From positions 204,978-268,977 of the forward strand of contig JAAFJY010000001.1 in NCBI GenBank assembly GCA_013299105.1: a DNA stretch of 64,000 bases. Direction: 5' to 3'. Below are positions 16,651-25,030 of this stretch, piece after piece. The notes below the pieces were generated by a model. It worked only from the letters and a program-made list of their open reading frames with translations, ran no database searches and was not told where the DNA came from. The number at the start of each line of letters is the position of its first letter. Position 1 is the stretch's first letter. Made by a program: the position numbers and the translations under genes. The stretch is from Chitinophagales bacterium (GTDB taxonomy: Bacteria > Bacteroidota > Bacteroidia > Chitinophagales > Saprospiraceae).

Positions 16651-16689
16651 CACTCGCTTTGGCCAAAGGGCTTACTTTTGGCTCAAAAT

Positions 16690-16763
16690 GGCGCGATAGC
16701 TCAGTCGGTTAGAGCACACGATTCATAATCGTGAGGTCGAGGGTTCAAGTCTCTCTCGCGCTA
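16690..16763 (+). tRNA. tRNA-Met (CAT)
   Basis: A 74-nt cloverleaf without encoded CCA. The acceptor GGCGCGA pairs with TCGCGCT (one G-T pair), the D-arm contains AGCTCAGTCGGTTAGAGC, the anticodon stem CACGA/TCGTG holds the loop TTCATAA with anticodon CAT at 16724-16726, and the T-arm has GGTTCAAGT. The sequence looks like the elongator type; a lysidine-modified tRNA-Ile (CAT) is the alternative. Confidence 0.93.
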
Positions 16764-16770
16764 CAACCTA

Positions 16771-16806
16771 AAGGCAGTTTTACAGAAATGTGAGGCTGCC
16801 TTTTTT
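16771..16806 (+). terminator. Rho-independent terminator after tRNA-Met
   Basis: AAGGCAG pairs with CTGCCTT and runs into TTTTTT. Confidence 0.75.
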
Positions 16807-16890
16807 CGTTTCAAAATCATCTCTCCTTTTCCATTACCCAATATTTCGTACTTTAGCCCTAGCAACTGTTCACCAAAAAACACACAGTCT

Positions 16891-17436
16891 ATGAAAAAAA
16901 TAGCGTACCTGCTCTTGCTGGGCGTTTTTGCACTGAGTACACCAGCCCTCGCCCAAGGCGGCATGTCAGACAAGGAGAAAAAAGAACTCGCCAAGGAAAA
17001 AGCCGACGCGGCCAAAGAAGCGGCAAAAGCCAAGGAAGAAGCGGCCAAGGAAGCCGCAGAAGCCAAAAAGGATGCGGCCAAAGACAAAGCGGAGGCTGCT
17101 AAAGACGCTGCGGAAGCCAAAGAAGACGCCAAAAAAGACGCCGAAAAGCAAAAAGCAGCTGCGGCCAAAGAAAAAGCCGAAGCACAAAAAATGGCCGCCA
17201 AAGACAAAGCTGAAGCTGCAAAAGCCAAGGAAAAAGCCAAAAAAGAGGCCATGAAGGAGAAAGAAAAGGTCAAAAAAGAGACCGAAAAGGCCAAAGCTCA
17301 AGCTAAAAAAGATGCCGAAAAAGACAAAGCAGAACTAGCCAAAGAAAAAGCCCAGGCTAAAAAAGACGCTGCTAAAGAAAAGGAAATGCTGGCCAAAGAA
17401 AAGGCCAAAGCCGCCAAGGAGGCCAAGAAGAATTAG
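16891..17436 (+). CDS. Secreted Lys/Ala/Glu-rich coiled-coil protein
   Basis: A 181-residue protein with a clear signal peptide ('MKKIAYLLLLGVFALSTPALAQ', 1-22). The rest is almost only Lys, Ala, Glu, Asp and Gln in repeats such as KAEAAKDAAEAKEDAKKDAE. It should form one long, highly charged single helix or coiled coil in the periplasm, somewhat like the charged linker of TolA or histone-H1-like proteins. Function unknown. The DNA is internally repetitive, which creates long false open frames on the other strand. A strong terminator follows 23 bases after the stop. Confidence 0.75.
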   Translation: MKKIAYLLLLGVFALSTPALAQGGMSDKEKKELAKEKADAAKEAAKAKEEAAKEAAEAKKDAAKDKAEAAKDAAEAKEDAKKDAEKQKAAAAKEKAEAQKMAAKDKAEAAKAKEKAKKEAMKEKEKVKKETEKAKAQAKKDAEKDKAELAKEKAQAKKDAAKEKEMLAKEKAKAAKEAKKN

Positions 17437-17459
17437 GGCTAGCCCAAGGCTTCGATTAC

Positions 17460-17498
17460 CCCTCGTTCGATTACAGGTTGGACGAGGGTTTATTTTTT
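17460..17498 (+). terminator. Rho-independent terminator
   Basis: CCCTCGT (17460) pairs with ACGAGGG (17482-17488), followed by TTTATTTTTT. It separates the Lys/Ala-rich gene from the convergent ATPase gene. Confidence 0.85.
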
Positions 17499-17509
17499 AT
17501 GCCCTCCGT

Positions 17510-19438
17510 TTATTGCGGCAATTCTTTCAGTTTTTTGCTCAATCTTGGCTCCCCAGGTTTCATCCGTAAGCCGCGCTCGCAGGCGGCACGTGCTAAGTTG
17601 GTAGGTACGCCAGGGCTGATGGCCAAGTTGTACTGCACTTGCACCAGGCTGTCGCGGTATTTTTCGGCGCGGCCCAACACTTGTTTCAGTCGTTCGTCGG
17701 GCTCCAGGTTTAGGGCTTCCCGATAAGTGGCCAGGGCATTGGGCAGGGTATTTTCCTGCCGCATTTGGGTTTCAGCGCTTTGTACCTTGGTTTGGATTTC
17801 TTGCCAGGTATTTCGCAAATCTTCCAGGCTTTTTACTTGGCTACTTTGCAAGTCGCTGCGCCGAATCTGACCCAACAAGTCCACCGCTTCCCTATAGCGG
17901 CCTTCAGTTTTCAGAATCCTGGCCGTTTTGACCTGGGTTTCGAACAAGGCCAAAGCCAGGCGATTGCGGGCCTGGAAAGCGTACACCGAAGCCGCCGAAG
18001 CCGTGAGCGCCAAGACCAAAAGCGCTGCGGCCACTTGCATGGTGATGCGGCGTTTGCGGCGCTCGGCCAGCAGTTCGGCATTTTCGAGGGCATCGTTGTG
18101 GGCCTGGCTTTGCTGGATGTATTGCCATACTTGGGGTTCCAGGCGCGGCTGAAATTCGGGCAAAAAATCCTCCAGGTTCAACAATTGCTTGCGGCTGAGG
18201 AATTCGCCCGTGTCCTGGTACTCGCGGTAGTTGTTTTGCAGGCGTGTCCAGGTTTCGTTGCGGCGGCGTTGTTGGTTGCTGCGACGTTCGTCGATCAAAG
18301 CAGCCAAGGCATCGTGGGCCAATTCGAGGCTGCCGTCCTGGTCGCGCAAAATGCGGGCTGCCCTCAGTTTTTGGATCAAAAAAGTGAGGCTTTCCTTGCT
18401 GATGCCCCGCAGCCATTCGGTCTCCGGGCTTTCTTTCAGGCTGAGAAGGATGCCGTTTTGTTCGTAGCGCAATGGGCGTTTGGTGCCCGCCTCAGTCACC
18501 AGGGCGTCCAGCAGCAAGGCCAATGCTTGTGGATTTTCGCGGGGAAATTCAGCACTCAAAGCCCCTTGCAAATCCCTTTCCTGTTCTTGTAAAAAACGGC
18601 CCAATACGTCTTCGATCCCGCCAAAATGCTCAATTTCGGCGGTACTAAAGGTCAATTTCGGCAAAGGCTGGGGCAGTTTAACCTGTTTGGCCAGATCGGG
18701 ATAAGTGCGCTGAAAATCTTCGCGGTACAACAAATCGAGGTAAACTTGCAAGTAGGGCAATTGCACCCCCGACTTTCCGGCGCTGAGTTTGTCGTAAATG
18801 CTGCGGATGTTTTTTTCGGGTTTTTCAAAGCTGATGTTGAACTTCTCAGCCGATTTTTCCAAAACCTCTCCCACTTTTTTCAGGCCCATCGGTTCCACGC
18901 GCAAGCGGTGGTCAAAAACGCTGGGCAAGTATTTTTCCAGGTCGTACAAGTGCCCCAGGTATTCTTCGCGGATCACCAAAATGACCTTGCAGGCCAGTTC
19001 TGACTCGACCAAAGCTTGAATGTTTTTGGCAAAATTTTCCTGCTCTTCTTCCGTGCCCAGGATGAACAATTCCTCCAATTGGTCGATGATCAAATACACC
19101 GGGCGCAGGTAAAAACGGAACAAAAACGCCACCGTATCAAGCAGCGAGTCTTTAGGAGTTTCTCCCTGGGGCAGGGCCCGATCCAATGCCTGGCGGATCG
19201 AATCGTTGAGGTTATCTTGCCTACGAATGAGGAAGGGATTCCAGTCGGCCCCATCAAAACGGCTGGCCAAACCACATTGCACCAAGCTGGTTTTGCCTGT
19301 ACCCGACTGGCCATAGACCAACATCAATGGGCTTTTGAAAACCATTTGGTACAGGTTTTCGGTTTCCTCTTCGCGACCAAAAAAAGCTTCACGGTCGGCC
19401 CAGGTATAAGCATCCAGAAATTTGAACGGGCTTTTCAT
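17510..19438 (-). CDS. nSTAND-type ATPase with membrane segment and TPR-like tail
   Basis: A 642-residue STAND-class P-loop NTPase. Residues 8-24 ('LDAYTWADREAFFGREEE') are the usual lead-in of novel STAND proteins. GQSGTGKT (43-50) is the Walker A motif and 'VYLIIDQLEELF' (114-125) the Walker B. A winged-helix region follows, with 'RILRDQDGSLELAHDALAALIDERR' typical of the C-terminal end of the module. A single membrane segment lies at about 462-485 (MQVAAALLVLALTASAASVYAF), and helical repeats resembling TPRs make up the rest. STAND ATPases act as signal-dependent switches. The start overlaps the stop of the CHAT gene by four bases (ATGA), so the two are translationally coupled and probably act as sensor/switch and effector. 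Confidence 0.85.
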   Translation of the reverse strand: MKSPFKFLDAYTWADREAFFGREEETENLYQMVFKSPLMLVYGQSGTGKTSLVQCGLASRFDGADWNPFLIRRQDNLNDSIRQALDRALPQGETPKDSLLDTVAFLFRFYLRPVYLIIDQLEELFILGTEEEQENFAKNIQALVESELACKVILVIREEYLGHLYDLEKYLPSVFDHRLRVEPMGLKKVGEVLEKSAEKFNISFEKPEKNIRSIYDKLSAGKSGVQLPYLQVYLDLLYREDFQRTYPDLAKQVKLPQPLPKLTFSTAEIEHFGGIEDVLGRFLQEQERDLQGALSAEFPRENPQALALLLDALVTEAGTKRPLRYEQNGILLSLKESPETEWLRGISKESLTFLIQKLRAARILRDQDGSLELAHDALAALIDERRSNQQRRRNETWTRLQNNYREYQDTGEFLSRKQLLNLEDFLPEFQPRLEPQVWQYIQQSQAHNDALENAELLAERRKRRITMQVAAALLVLALTASAASVYAFQARNRLALALFETQVKTARILKTEGRYREAVDLLGQIRRSDLQSSQVKSLEDLRNTWQEIQTKVQSAETQMRQENTLPNALATYREALNLEPDERLKQVLGRAEKYRDSLVQVQYNLAISPGVPTNLARAACERGLRMKPGEPRLSKKLKELPQ

Positions 19439-21183
19439 AAGCTTTTTTGCAGGTTTTGTTGAAACAATAGCTGCGCAAAAGCGTCAAACTGTGCTTTTAC
19501 CACCAAATAATGGAGTTGCTTGGTAATCAGCAAGGGCTGGTCACTGGGCTTATAGATGTGCCGAAACACGTAGCTATCTTGCTCACGAATATAGCGGTCG
19601 AAGTAGTGCAACTTGGCAATGGGCGCCTTGGCGTCAAAAGCGTTTTCATCGATCACGAAAGGGCTGAGATTCATGAAATTGCGCTGCCCGTCCTTTTCTC
19701 GGATCAGGAGTACTGAGGTGTTGTCCATGAATTTTTCGAGTAGTTCGGGCTCTTCGGCCAAGCCTACAAAGCGCTGCACCAGCTTGACCACCGTGTGTTT
19801 GTACTTGGGAGTTTTCAAGTGGCGGGGTTTGATCACGTCGATATTTTTGACTGAAGCCACGGTGTATAAGGCGATGAAACCCAACTGAACCAGTACCTTA
19901 CCCAATTGTTCCTCGGCGGCCACGCATTGGATTTCGGCTTCATTTTCGCTGGGCTCGGCGCTGGCGACTTGTTTTCGGAGGGTTTCAAAATATTGGCAAG
20001 CTTCATAAAAAGGCTCACCCGGCTGGAACACCCCTTGCAGGTCTTTCAGCTCCGGCACGAAATAAGACAAATCATGCTCGTCCAGGGTTTCGCGGAGCTG
20101 GATGATGAGCGGGAAAAAATCATACTGCCGCCTTTGAGTAGCCGTTAGGCGAAAAAAGTTTTGCAGCAGTTCCCTTAGTTTGGGCTGGATCGGAATTTTT
20201 GGATTCTCGGACAAAGCATCCCACAATTGCCCCAGCATGATGAAGGCCATCATTTCTACGATGGTTTCATAAGTAGTTTTCATTTGTAAGAGGCGGGCGC
20301 TGCCCAATTTGTCGTAAAAAGGCCCCATGCTACCCGTCTCAGGTACCAACAACTTGCGAATTTGCTCACTGATGGGGTGAGGTGGGCATTTGAGGGCCGC
20401 CTCGCGTTTATCGAGAATATTGGCAGCTACCCCCAGCGATTCGTTTTCACGCATTTGCCGGATTTCGGCATTGTAGGGCGCAAAAGCCTCCATTAGGTTT
20501 TCGATTAAGATGCTATTGGGCACAAAATCAGCTTGTTCCTCATTGCTCATGCCCAAAGGCAGCGACCATTGGGTCGTTTCATCCATTCCCGCTTGCTGAA
20601 ACAGGCCCCACAACGAGGCTTGGGGATCGGTGCTGGTAGCAGCCATGCGGCCGCTGGAGCGCTCGAAGTGTACTTTATCGTCCATGGCCAGTACCTTGCC
20701 CTTGGCGGCATCGTAGGCTTCGCTGATGTTTTCCTGGTTGGCCAAAGAGCGGTAGAGTTGAATGGCGAATTCAGCGGCTTTATTGTCGGCTATCGGGGCC
20801 GAAGTAGCTACTACTACCGGGATATTTTTTTCTTGCAAAAGTTGCACCTGCGCCTGGGTTGAGCAGCCATTGAGTACCACAAGCTTGAGGCGATCACACT
20901 GGGCCAGAAGCTCGGCGATGCCCCTGGCTTTGGCGTCTTCACCACCTAGGAATAGACCTTGGCCATCGGCGTGCCCGCTGTAATGAAATAGCACAATGCG
21001 CTTGCGGTAAAGCGTCAGGTACTCGGTAATCTGTCCCAAATCAGCGAAGGAATCGCGGTGAATCATGAAGTGCATTTGCGCCTGACGAGGGGCTAAAAGG
21101 CTGTAGATCAACTCGTCCTCTTTTTCGAGGTTGGGCAAGGGATTGTCGCGGTCGTTGGCAAAAGCAAAGAAGAGTACGTCCAT
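19435..21183 (-). CDS. CHAT-domain caspase-like protease
   Basis: A 582-residue protein with an N-terminal CHAT (caspase HetF-associated with TPRs) domain over about residues 1-190. The catalytic pair is visible: H71 in 'VLFHYSGHADGQG' and C107 in 'LVVLNGCSTQAQV'. The next 370 residues are largely helical and not recognised; the last third has a short beta-rich part around 'VLLIREKDGQRNFMNLSPFVIDENAFD'. CHAT proteases cut a partner protein when triggered and appear in bacterial immune and programmed-death systems such as CRISPR-Craspase (Csx29/TPR-CHAT) and gasdermin loci. Here the partner gene is the overlapping nSTAND ATPase. No gasdermin-like small gene is next to it. The protease target is unknown. 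Confidence 0.85.
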   Translation of the reverse strand: MDVLFFAFANDRDNPLPNLEKEDELIYSLLAPRQAQMHFMIHRDSFADLGQITEYLTLYRKRIVLFHYSGHADGQGLFLGGEDAKARGIAELLAQCDRLKLVVLNGCSTQAQVQLLQEKNIPVVVATSAPIADNKAAEFAIQLYRSLANQENISEAYDAAKGKVLAMDDKVHFERSSGRMAATSTDPQASLWGLFQQAGMDETTQWSLPLGMSNEEQADFVPNSILIENLMEAFAPYNAEIRQMRENESLGVAANILDKREAALKCPPHPISEQIRKLLVPETGSMGPFYDKLGSARLLQMKTTYETIVEMMAFIMLGQLWDALSENPKIPIQPKLRELLQNFFRLTATQRRQYDFFPLIIQLRETLDEHDLSYFVPELKDLQGVFQPGEPFYEACQYFETLRKQVASAEPSENEAEIQCVAAEEQLGKVLVQLGFIALYTVASVKNIDVIKPRHLKTPKYKHTVVKLVQRFVGLAEEPELLEKFMDNTSVLLIREKDGQRNFMNLSPFVIDENAFDAKAPIAKLHYFDRYIREQDSYVFRHIYKPSDQPLLITKQLHYLVVKAQFDAFAQLLFQQNLQKSL

Positions 21184-21382
21184 CGGGTGCAGGTTGGGTG
21201 CTGTTTAGGACTATAATATTACGAAAAAAATGACCCGTGCCCAGTTTTTAAGCTGAATTTATATGAACACCCATGTGGAACCCATCTTTTCAGCCCATCA
21301 GCCCGTCAACATTTCAACGTTTCTACTTTTTTCAACCATCCTTAGATCTTCGCCAAATCATGAATTCTAGTACCTTCGCGCC

Positions 21383-22288
21383 ATGCAACACTCCGAGCCA
21401 CAACCCTACCCGTTGCTACGGGCTTATGTTCTGATGTTTTTCTTGAGCCTCATTTGGGGCACTTCCTTTATTTTGATCAAAAAAGGATTGGTGTCTTTCC
21501 AGCCCGTGCAAGTGGCTTGCCTGCGCATGTCCTTTTCGGCCTTGGCTTTTTTGCCTTATTTGCTCATCAAAAGAAAGGTTTTTGTATGGTCGCGACTGCC
21601 CCTACTCACCTTGATTGGCATCATGAGCAGCGCATTTCCGGCTATTTTATTTGCTACCGCACAGACCAAAATCAGCAGCGCCACCGCAGGCGTCATGAAT
21701 TCCCTGACGCCCCTTTTCACCCTGGTCATTGCGGTTTTTTTGTTCAAAAACAAGGTGAGATCAGTGCAGGTGATGGGTATTTTGCTGGGCTTGGTAGGGG
21801 CTGCTACCTTGGTATGGTCCAGCCGCAATCCTGGGGCGAGTGGCACCACCCAAGCGGTTTATGCCTTATTGTTGGTCATTTCATCCATTTGCTACGCTAC
21901 GGGCAACAACATCATTGCGTCCCGCTTACGCGATGTACCTTCAATCATGATCAGCGCAGGCTCTTTTGGTGTAGTGGGCATCCCGATGGTGCTCTATTTA
22001 TTTTTTGGCACCGATTTTTTTCAACGGGTAGCGAGTCATCCACAAGCCTGGAATTCGCTGGGGGCCATATTGATCTTGTCTTGGATGGGTACGGTTTTGG
22101 CCACCATTTTGTACTTTCATTTGATCCAAAAAACCTCAGCCGTATTTGGTGCTACCGTGGCCTACCTCATGCCGATTGTGGCAATGGGCTGGGGGGTATT
22201 GGATGGCGAAACGATTGGCGTTTGGCATTTCCTGGGCATGGGTTTGATTTTGGGCGGGGTTTATTTGAGCCGAGGGAGGAAGGAATAA
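21383..22288 (+). CDS. EamA-family (DMT) transporter
   Basis: A 301-residue inner-membrane protein with ten predicted helices in two five-helix halves, as in the drug/metabolite transporter superfamily. The first half carries 'MFFLSLIWGTSFILIKKGL' and 'PVQVACLRMSFSALAFLPY', and the second ends 'ATVAYLMPIVAMGWGVLDGE'. Relatives export amino acids, nucleotides or other small metabolites. The substrate is not predictable. The ATG is only about 10 bases after a TACCTTCG sequence that resembles a -7 box, so the leader would be very short. The gene faces moaA convergently. Confidence 0.85.
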   Translation: MQHSEPQPYPLLRAYVLMFFLSLIWGTSFILIKKGLVSFQPVQVACLRMSFSALAFLPYLLIKRKVFVWSRLPLLTLIGIMSSAFPAILFATAQTKISSATAGVMNSLTPLFTLVIAVFLFKNKVRSVQVMGILLGLVGAATLVWSSRNPGASGTTQAVYALLLVISSICYATGNNIIASRLRDVPSIMISAGSFGVVGIPMVLYLFFGTDFFQRVASHPQAWNSLGAILILSWMGTVLATILYFHLIQKTSAVFGATVAYLMPIVAMGWGVLDGETIGVWHFLGMGLILGGVYLSRGRKE

Positions 22289-22320
22289 AAAGGGGGATTT
22301 ATTTCGGACCAATCATCAAC

Positions 22321-23310
22321 TCAGCCTCCAATCGTCGACATTGATTCTCCTACTGGAATCCCGAAGTTGCGGTTTTTTTCCGCCTCCCAACCATCTTTGG
22401 CGCGATTGCCTAGAGCCTCCAGAAAAGTGTCCCGGATTTGGGCGTCGCTGGCTTCAGCGCGCATTAGGTCGCGCACGTTGAATACGCCGCTATCGTACAA
22501 GCAAGTTTTGAGCATACCTTGTGGGGTAATGCGAATGCGGTTGCAAGACCCACAAAAAGTGCGGGTATAAGCCGCAATGATGCCAATATTACCCTTGAAA
22601 CCTGGAACCCGGTAGTGGTAAGCCGTAGAATTGGGTGGATCGGGCAGCTTTTCTAAGGAGGGAAAATGAGCTTGTAGGTGTTCCAAAATGGCGCGGTGGT
22701 GCCAGTTGAGCACCTGGTAATGGCTACCCTCACCGTTAAAAGGCATTTCCTCAATGAAGCGCACACTGACTGGATAGCGCTCAGTCAGCTCTACCATCGG
22801 CACCAGATCGTCGATGTTTTTGCCTTCCATCACCACAGCGTTGATTTTGGTATCAATGCCATGTTCCACTAGGGCATGAAAAGTGTCCATTACCGCCTTG
22901 AATTCATTGCGGCGGGTAATTTCCCAAAAACGCTTTTCGTCAAGGGTGTCCAAACTGAGGTTGATGGAGCGGATGCCCAAGACTTTCAGTTCTGGTACCA
23001 AGGAAGCGGTGGTGGTGCCGTTGGTAGTGATGTGAATCTGGCGCAGACCTGGCGTTTGGCTGATATTGCGCAAAAAATCCATCATGTCGCGCCTTACAAA
23101 AGGCTCGCCGCCCGTGATGCGCAGTTTTTCAATACCCATGCTGGCCAGCAGACGCACCAGGCGCAGCATTTCTTCGTAGCTGAGCAGCTCTTGTTTGGGC
23201 ACGTAATCAATCCCTTCTTCTGGCATGCAGTAAAAACAACGCAGATTGCAGCGGTCGGTTACAGCCAGCCGCACATAATTGATCAGGCGTTGGTGGTTGT
23301 CGTAAAGCAT
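22321..23310 (-). CDS. moaA: GTP 3',8-cyclase MoaA
   Basis: A 329-residue radical SAM enzyme that makes the first intermediate of molybdenum cofactor from GTP. C21, C25 and C28 in 'CNLRCFYC' bind the SAM cluster. A second cluster is held by 'RTFCGSCNRIRITPQGMLKTCLY'. The protein ends in GG ('VGESMSTIGG'), the double glycine needed for activity. The ATG at 23310 is preferred over one nine codons upstream because the common MoaA start 'L.D...R.I.Y.RLAVTDRCN' begins there. The only other Mo-cofactor gene in the window is moaE at 41.1 kb. Confidence 0.95.
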   Translation of the reverse strand: MLYDNHQRLINYVRLAVTDRCNLRCFYCMPEEGIDYVPKQELLSYEEMLRLVRLLASMGIEKLRITGGEPFVRRDMMDFLRNISQTPGLRQIHITTNGTTTASLVPELKVLGIRSINLSLDTLDEKRFWEITRRNEFKAVMDTFHALVEHGIDTKINAVVMEGKNIDDLVPMVELTERYPVSVRFIEEMPFNGEGSHYQVLNWHHRAILEHLQAHFPSLEKLPDPPNSTAYHYRVPGFKGNIGIIAAYTRTFCGSCNRIRITPQGMLKTCLYDSGVFNVRDLMRAEASDAQIRDTFLEALGNRAKDGWEAEKNRNFGIPVGESMSTIGG

Positions 23311-23365
23311 GGATGATGGATTGTTGTAGCATTTCAACGCCTAAGGTAGGGATTTGGTTGGGTAC

Positions 23366-24322
23366 TCAATACACCGACTCTACAATCTTGCGAATGATGG
23401 CTGAATCACCCATCGTATAATAATGAAGACATGGAACACCCGCCGCTTTGAGTTCCTTCGATTGCTCAGTGCACCATTCTACGCCTATTTGGGCGCGGGC
23501 TTCGGGGGTGATGGCTTTTGAAAATTCTTTCACCAAAGCCTCCGGCAAGTTAATGAAGAAGTGTCGCGGAATGGAATTGAGCTGATATTGCTTGGTGATG
23601 GGTTTTAAACCCGGTACAATCGGCACATTGATACCTGCTTTGCGGCATGCATCCACGTAGGCGAAGTAGTTTTTGTTGTCGAAAAACATTTGAGTCACGA
23701 TGTAATCCGCGCCTGCATCTACCTTGGCCTTGGTCCAGGTGAGGTCGAATTCCATGTTTGGTGCCTCGAAGTGTTTTTCGGGATAACCTGCGATGCCAAT
23801 GCAAAATTCAGTTTGTAAGCCATTTTCGATATTGGAATCGAGGTACTTGCCCTCGTTCATGTCTTTGATTTGCTTCACCAAATCGAGGGCGTAGTGGTGG
23901 CCACCAGCTTCGGGCTCAAATTTGCTCTCAAACTGCCGGGCGTCCCCGCGCAAAGCCAGGACGTTTTGCACGTTCAGAAAGTTGAGGTCGATCAGGGCAT
24001 CCTCGGTTTGCTCACGGGTGAAGCCCCCACAAAGCAAGTGTGGCACTGCATCTACACCATAACGGTTCATGATGGCCGCACAAATACCTACTGTACCGGG
24101 GCGCTTGCGAATGGCAACTTTTTCGTAAAAACCAGCTGGGTTTTGTTTGTACAAAAACTCCTCGCGGTGGTAAGTTACGTCCACAAACGGAGGTTTGAAC
24201 TCCATCAGCGGGTCCAAAATTTTGAAAATATCCTGCATTCTTCCACCCTTCAAAGGCGGAAGAATTTCAAATGAAATAAGGGTATTGTCCTGGGCTTTTC
24301 CAAAATATTCAGTGACCTTCAT
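23366..24322 (-). CDS. metF: Methylenetetrahydrofolate reductase
   Basis: A 318-residue flavoprotein of the MetF family that reduces 5,10-methylene-THF to 5-methyl-THF for methionine synthesis. Typical segments are 'ISFEILPPLKGG' near the N-terminus, 'FVDVTYH', 'PHLLCGGFTREQTEDALIDL', 'NVLALRGD', and 'AGADYIVTQMFFDNKNYF' for the barrel. The length is normal for a bacterial enzyme. It follows no methionine gene here. Palindromic element C lies just upstream of its start. Confidence 0.95.
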   Translation of the reverse strand: MKVTEYFGKAQDNTLISFEILPPLKGGRMQDIFKILDPLMEFKPPFVDVTYHREEFLYKQNPAGFYEKVAIRKRPGTVGICAAIMNRYGVDAVPHLLCGGFTREQTEDALIDLNFLNVQNVLALRGDARQFESKFEPEAGGHHYALDLVKQIKDMNEGKYLDSNIENGLQTEFCIGIAGYPEKHFEAPNMEFDLTWTKAKVDAGADYIVTQMFFDNKNYFAYVDACRKAGINVPIVPGLKPITKQYQLNSIPRHFFINLPEALVKEFSKAITPEARAQIGVEWCTEQSKELKAAGVPCLHYYTMGDSAIIRKIVESVY

Positions 24323-24337
24323 GGCTCGTTTAGGTTA

Positions 24338-24468
24338 GGGAGCGTAAAACATAAGGTGGACGATTTAAGTTTAGTGAAAAAAGAAAAGCAACGGAATGAA
24401 AAGGAGTTGTGTTCTTTTTTGCTAAACCTCGAAAACAAGTATCTCCACCTTATTTTAGCTCAAATACT
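24338..24468 (+). repeat. Dispersed palindromic element, copy C
   Basis: Full copy. It begins GGGAGCGTAAAACATAAGGT and ends TATTTTAGCTCAAATACT. Both arms are of the GGTGG type (GGTGGACGATTT and, from the other end, GGTGGAGATACTTG). Confidence 0.85.
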
Positions 24469-24530
24469 CAAAGCGGGCGCAAAGCTAGTGAATCAGGAGC
24501 AATTTTAGAGTCAGATTTCACAAATCCTTC

Positions 24531-24836
24531 TCAAGCGTGCTCTTCCAGCAAGTTGGTCAGCGTATGGGCCGTTTGCATGCCCGCTGCCCGCCAGAGTATT
24601 TCGCCATTTTTGAACAAAACAAAGGTAGGTACGGCCTGGATGCCCATTTTTTCGGCTAGGGCTTGGTTGGCGTCGATGTCGATTTTGACAATCTTGCCTT
24701 TGTCGCCAACTTTGGCTACTACTTCGTCCAGGATTGGGGCCATTGCCTTGCAGGGGCCGCACCAAGTTGCCGTGAAATCAACCAATACTGGAGTACTGCC
24801 GTTGATCAGGTCGCTGAATTTCATTTTTTGTTCCAT
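24531..24836 (-). CDS. Thioredoxin
   Basis: A 101-residue thioredoxin-fold protein with the active site WCGPC (C26 and C29) in 'VLVDFTATWCGPCKAMAPIL', and the cis-Pro loop 'AVPTFVLFKNGE'. It is cytoplasmic, with no signal peptide. The ATG at 24836 is preferred; the frame runs 17 codons further up but that part is unlike thioredoxin and overlaps a dispersed repeat (24845-24885). It serves as a dithiol reductant for cellular disulfides. Confidence 0.92.
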   Translation of the reverse strand: MEQKMKFSDLINGSTPVLVDFTATWCGPCKAMAPILDEVVAKVGDKGKIVKIDIDANQALAEKMGIQAVPTFVLFKNGEILWRAAGMQTAHTLTNLLEEHA

Positions 24837-24844
24837 GTTCTGAT

Positions 24845-24885
24845 TCTTTTTGGGCCGAAATGTGAGTGGGGTAAGTTTTATCTTC
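24845..24885 (-). repeat. Short dispersed repeat (GGCCGAAATG type)
   Basis: TTTTTGGGCCGAAATGTGAG followed by TGGGGTAAGTTTTA recalls 1138-1192 and 36806-36868. It lies in the leader of the thioredoxin gene. Confidence 0.5.
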
Positions 24886-25030
24886 AATGTAAAAACTGCA
24901 TCAAGGTAAAATAGGTTGCAAATAACAAGGTGCCAATCTGATTTTCTTGTCTCAGGGCGGACATTCAGAATATTGGTTTGCTTTTACGAAATCAGGCGAT
25001 AAAAACTAACTTGCCTCAAAAATCCTTGGC

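Noticed and set aside
16690-16763. tRNA-Ile2 (CAT) instead of tRNA-Met
   Set aside because: The acceptor and arm sequences look more like elongator Met in this phylum, but it cannot be fully excluded by eye.
16761-17301. Long Ser/Ala/Phe-rich minus-strand frames opposite the Lys/Ala-rich gene
   Set aside because: They are low-complexity shadows of the KAE repeats; the plus frame has a signal peptide, good codon use and a terminator.
24323-24530. SAM riboswitch upstream of metF
   Set aside because: The leader contains palindromic element C; no SAM-I, SAM-II or SAM/SAH core could be recognised.
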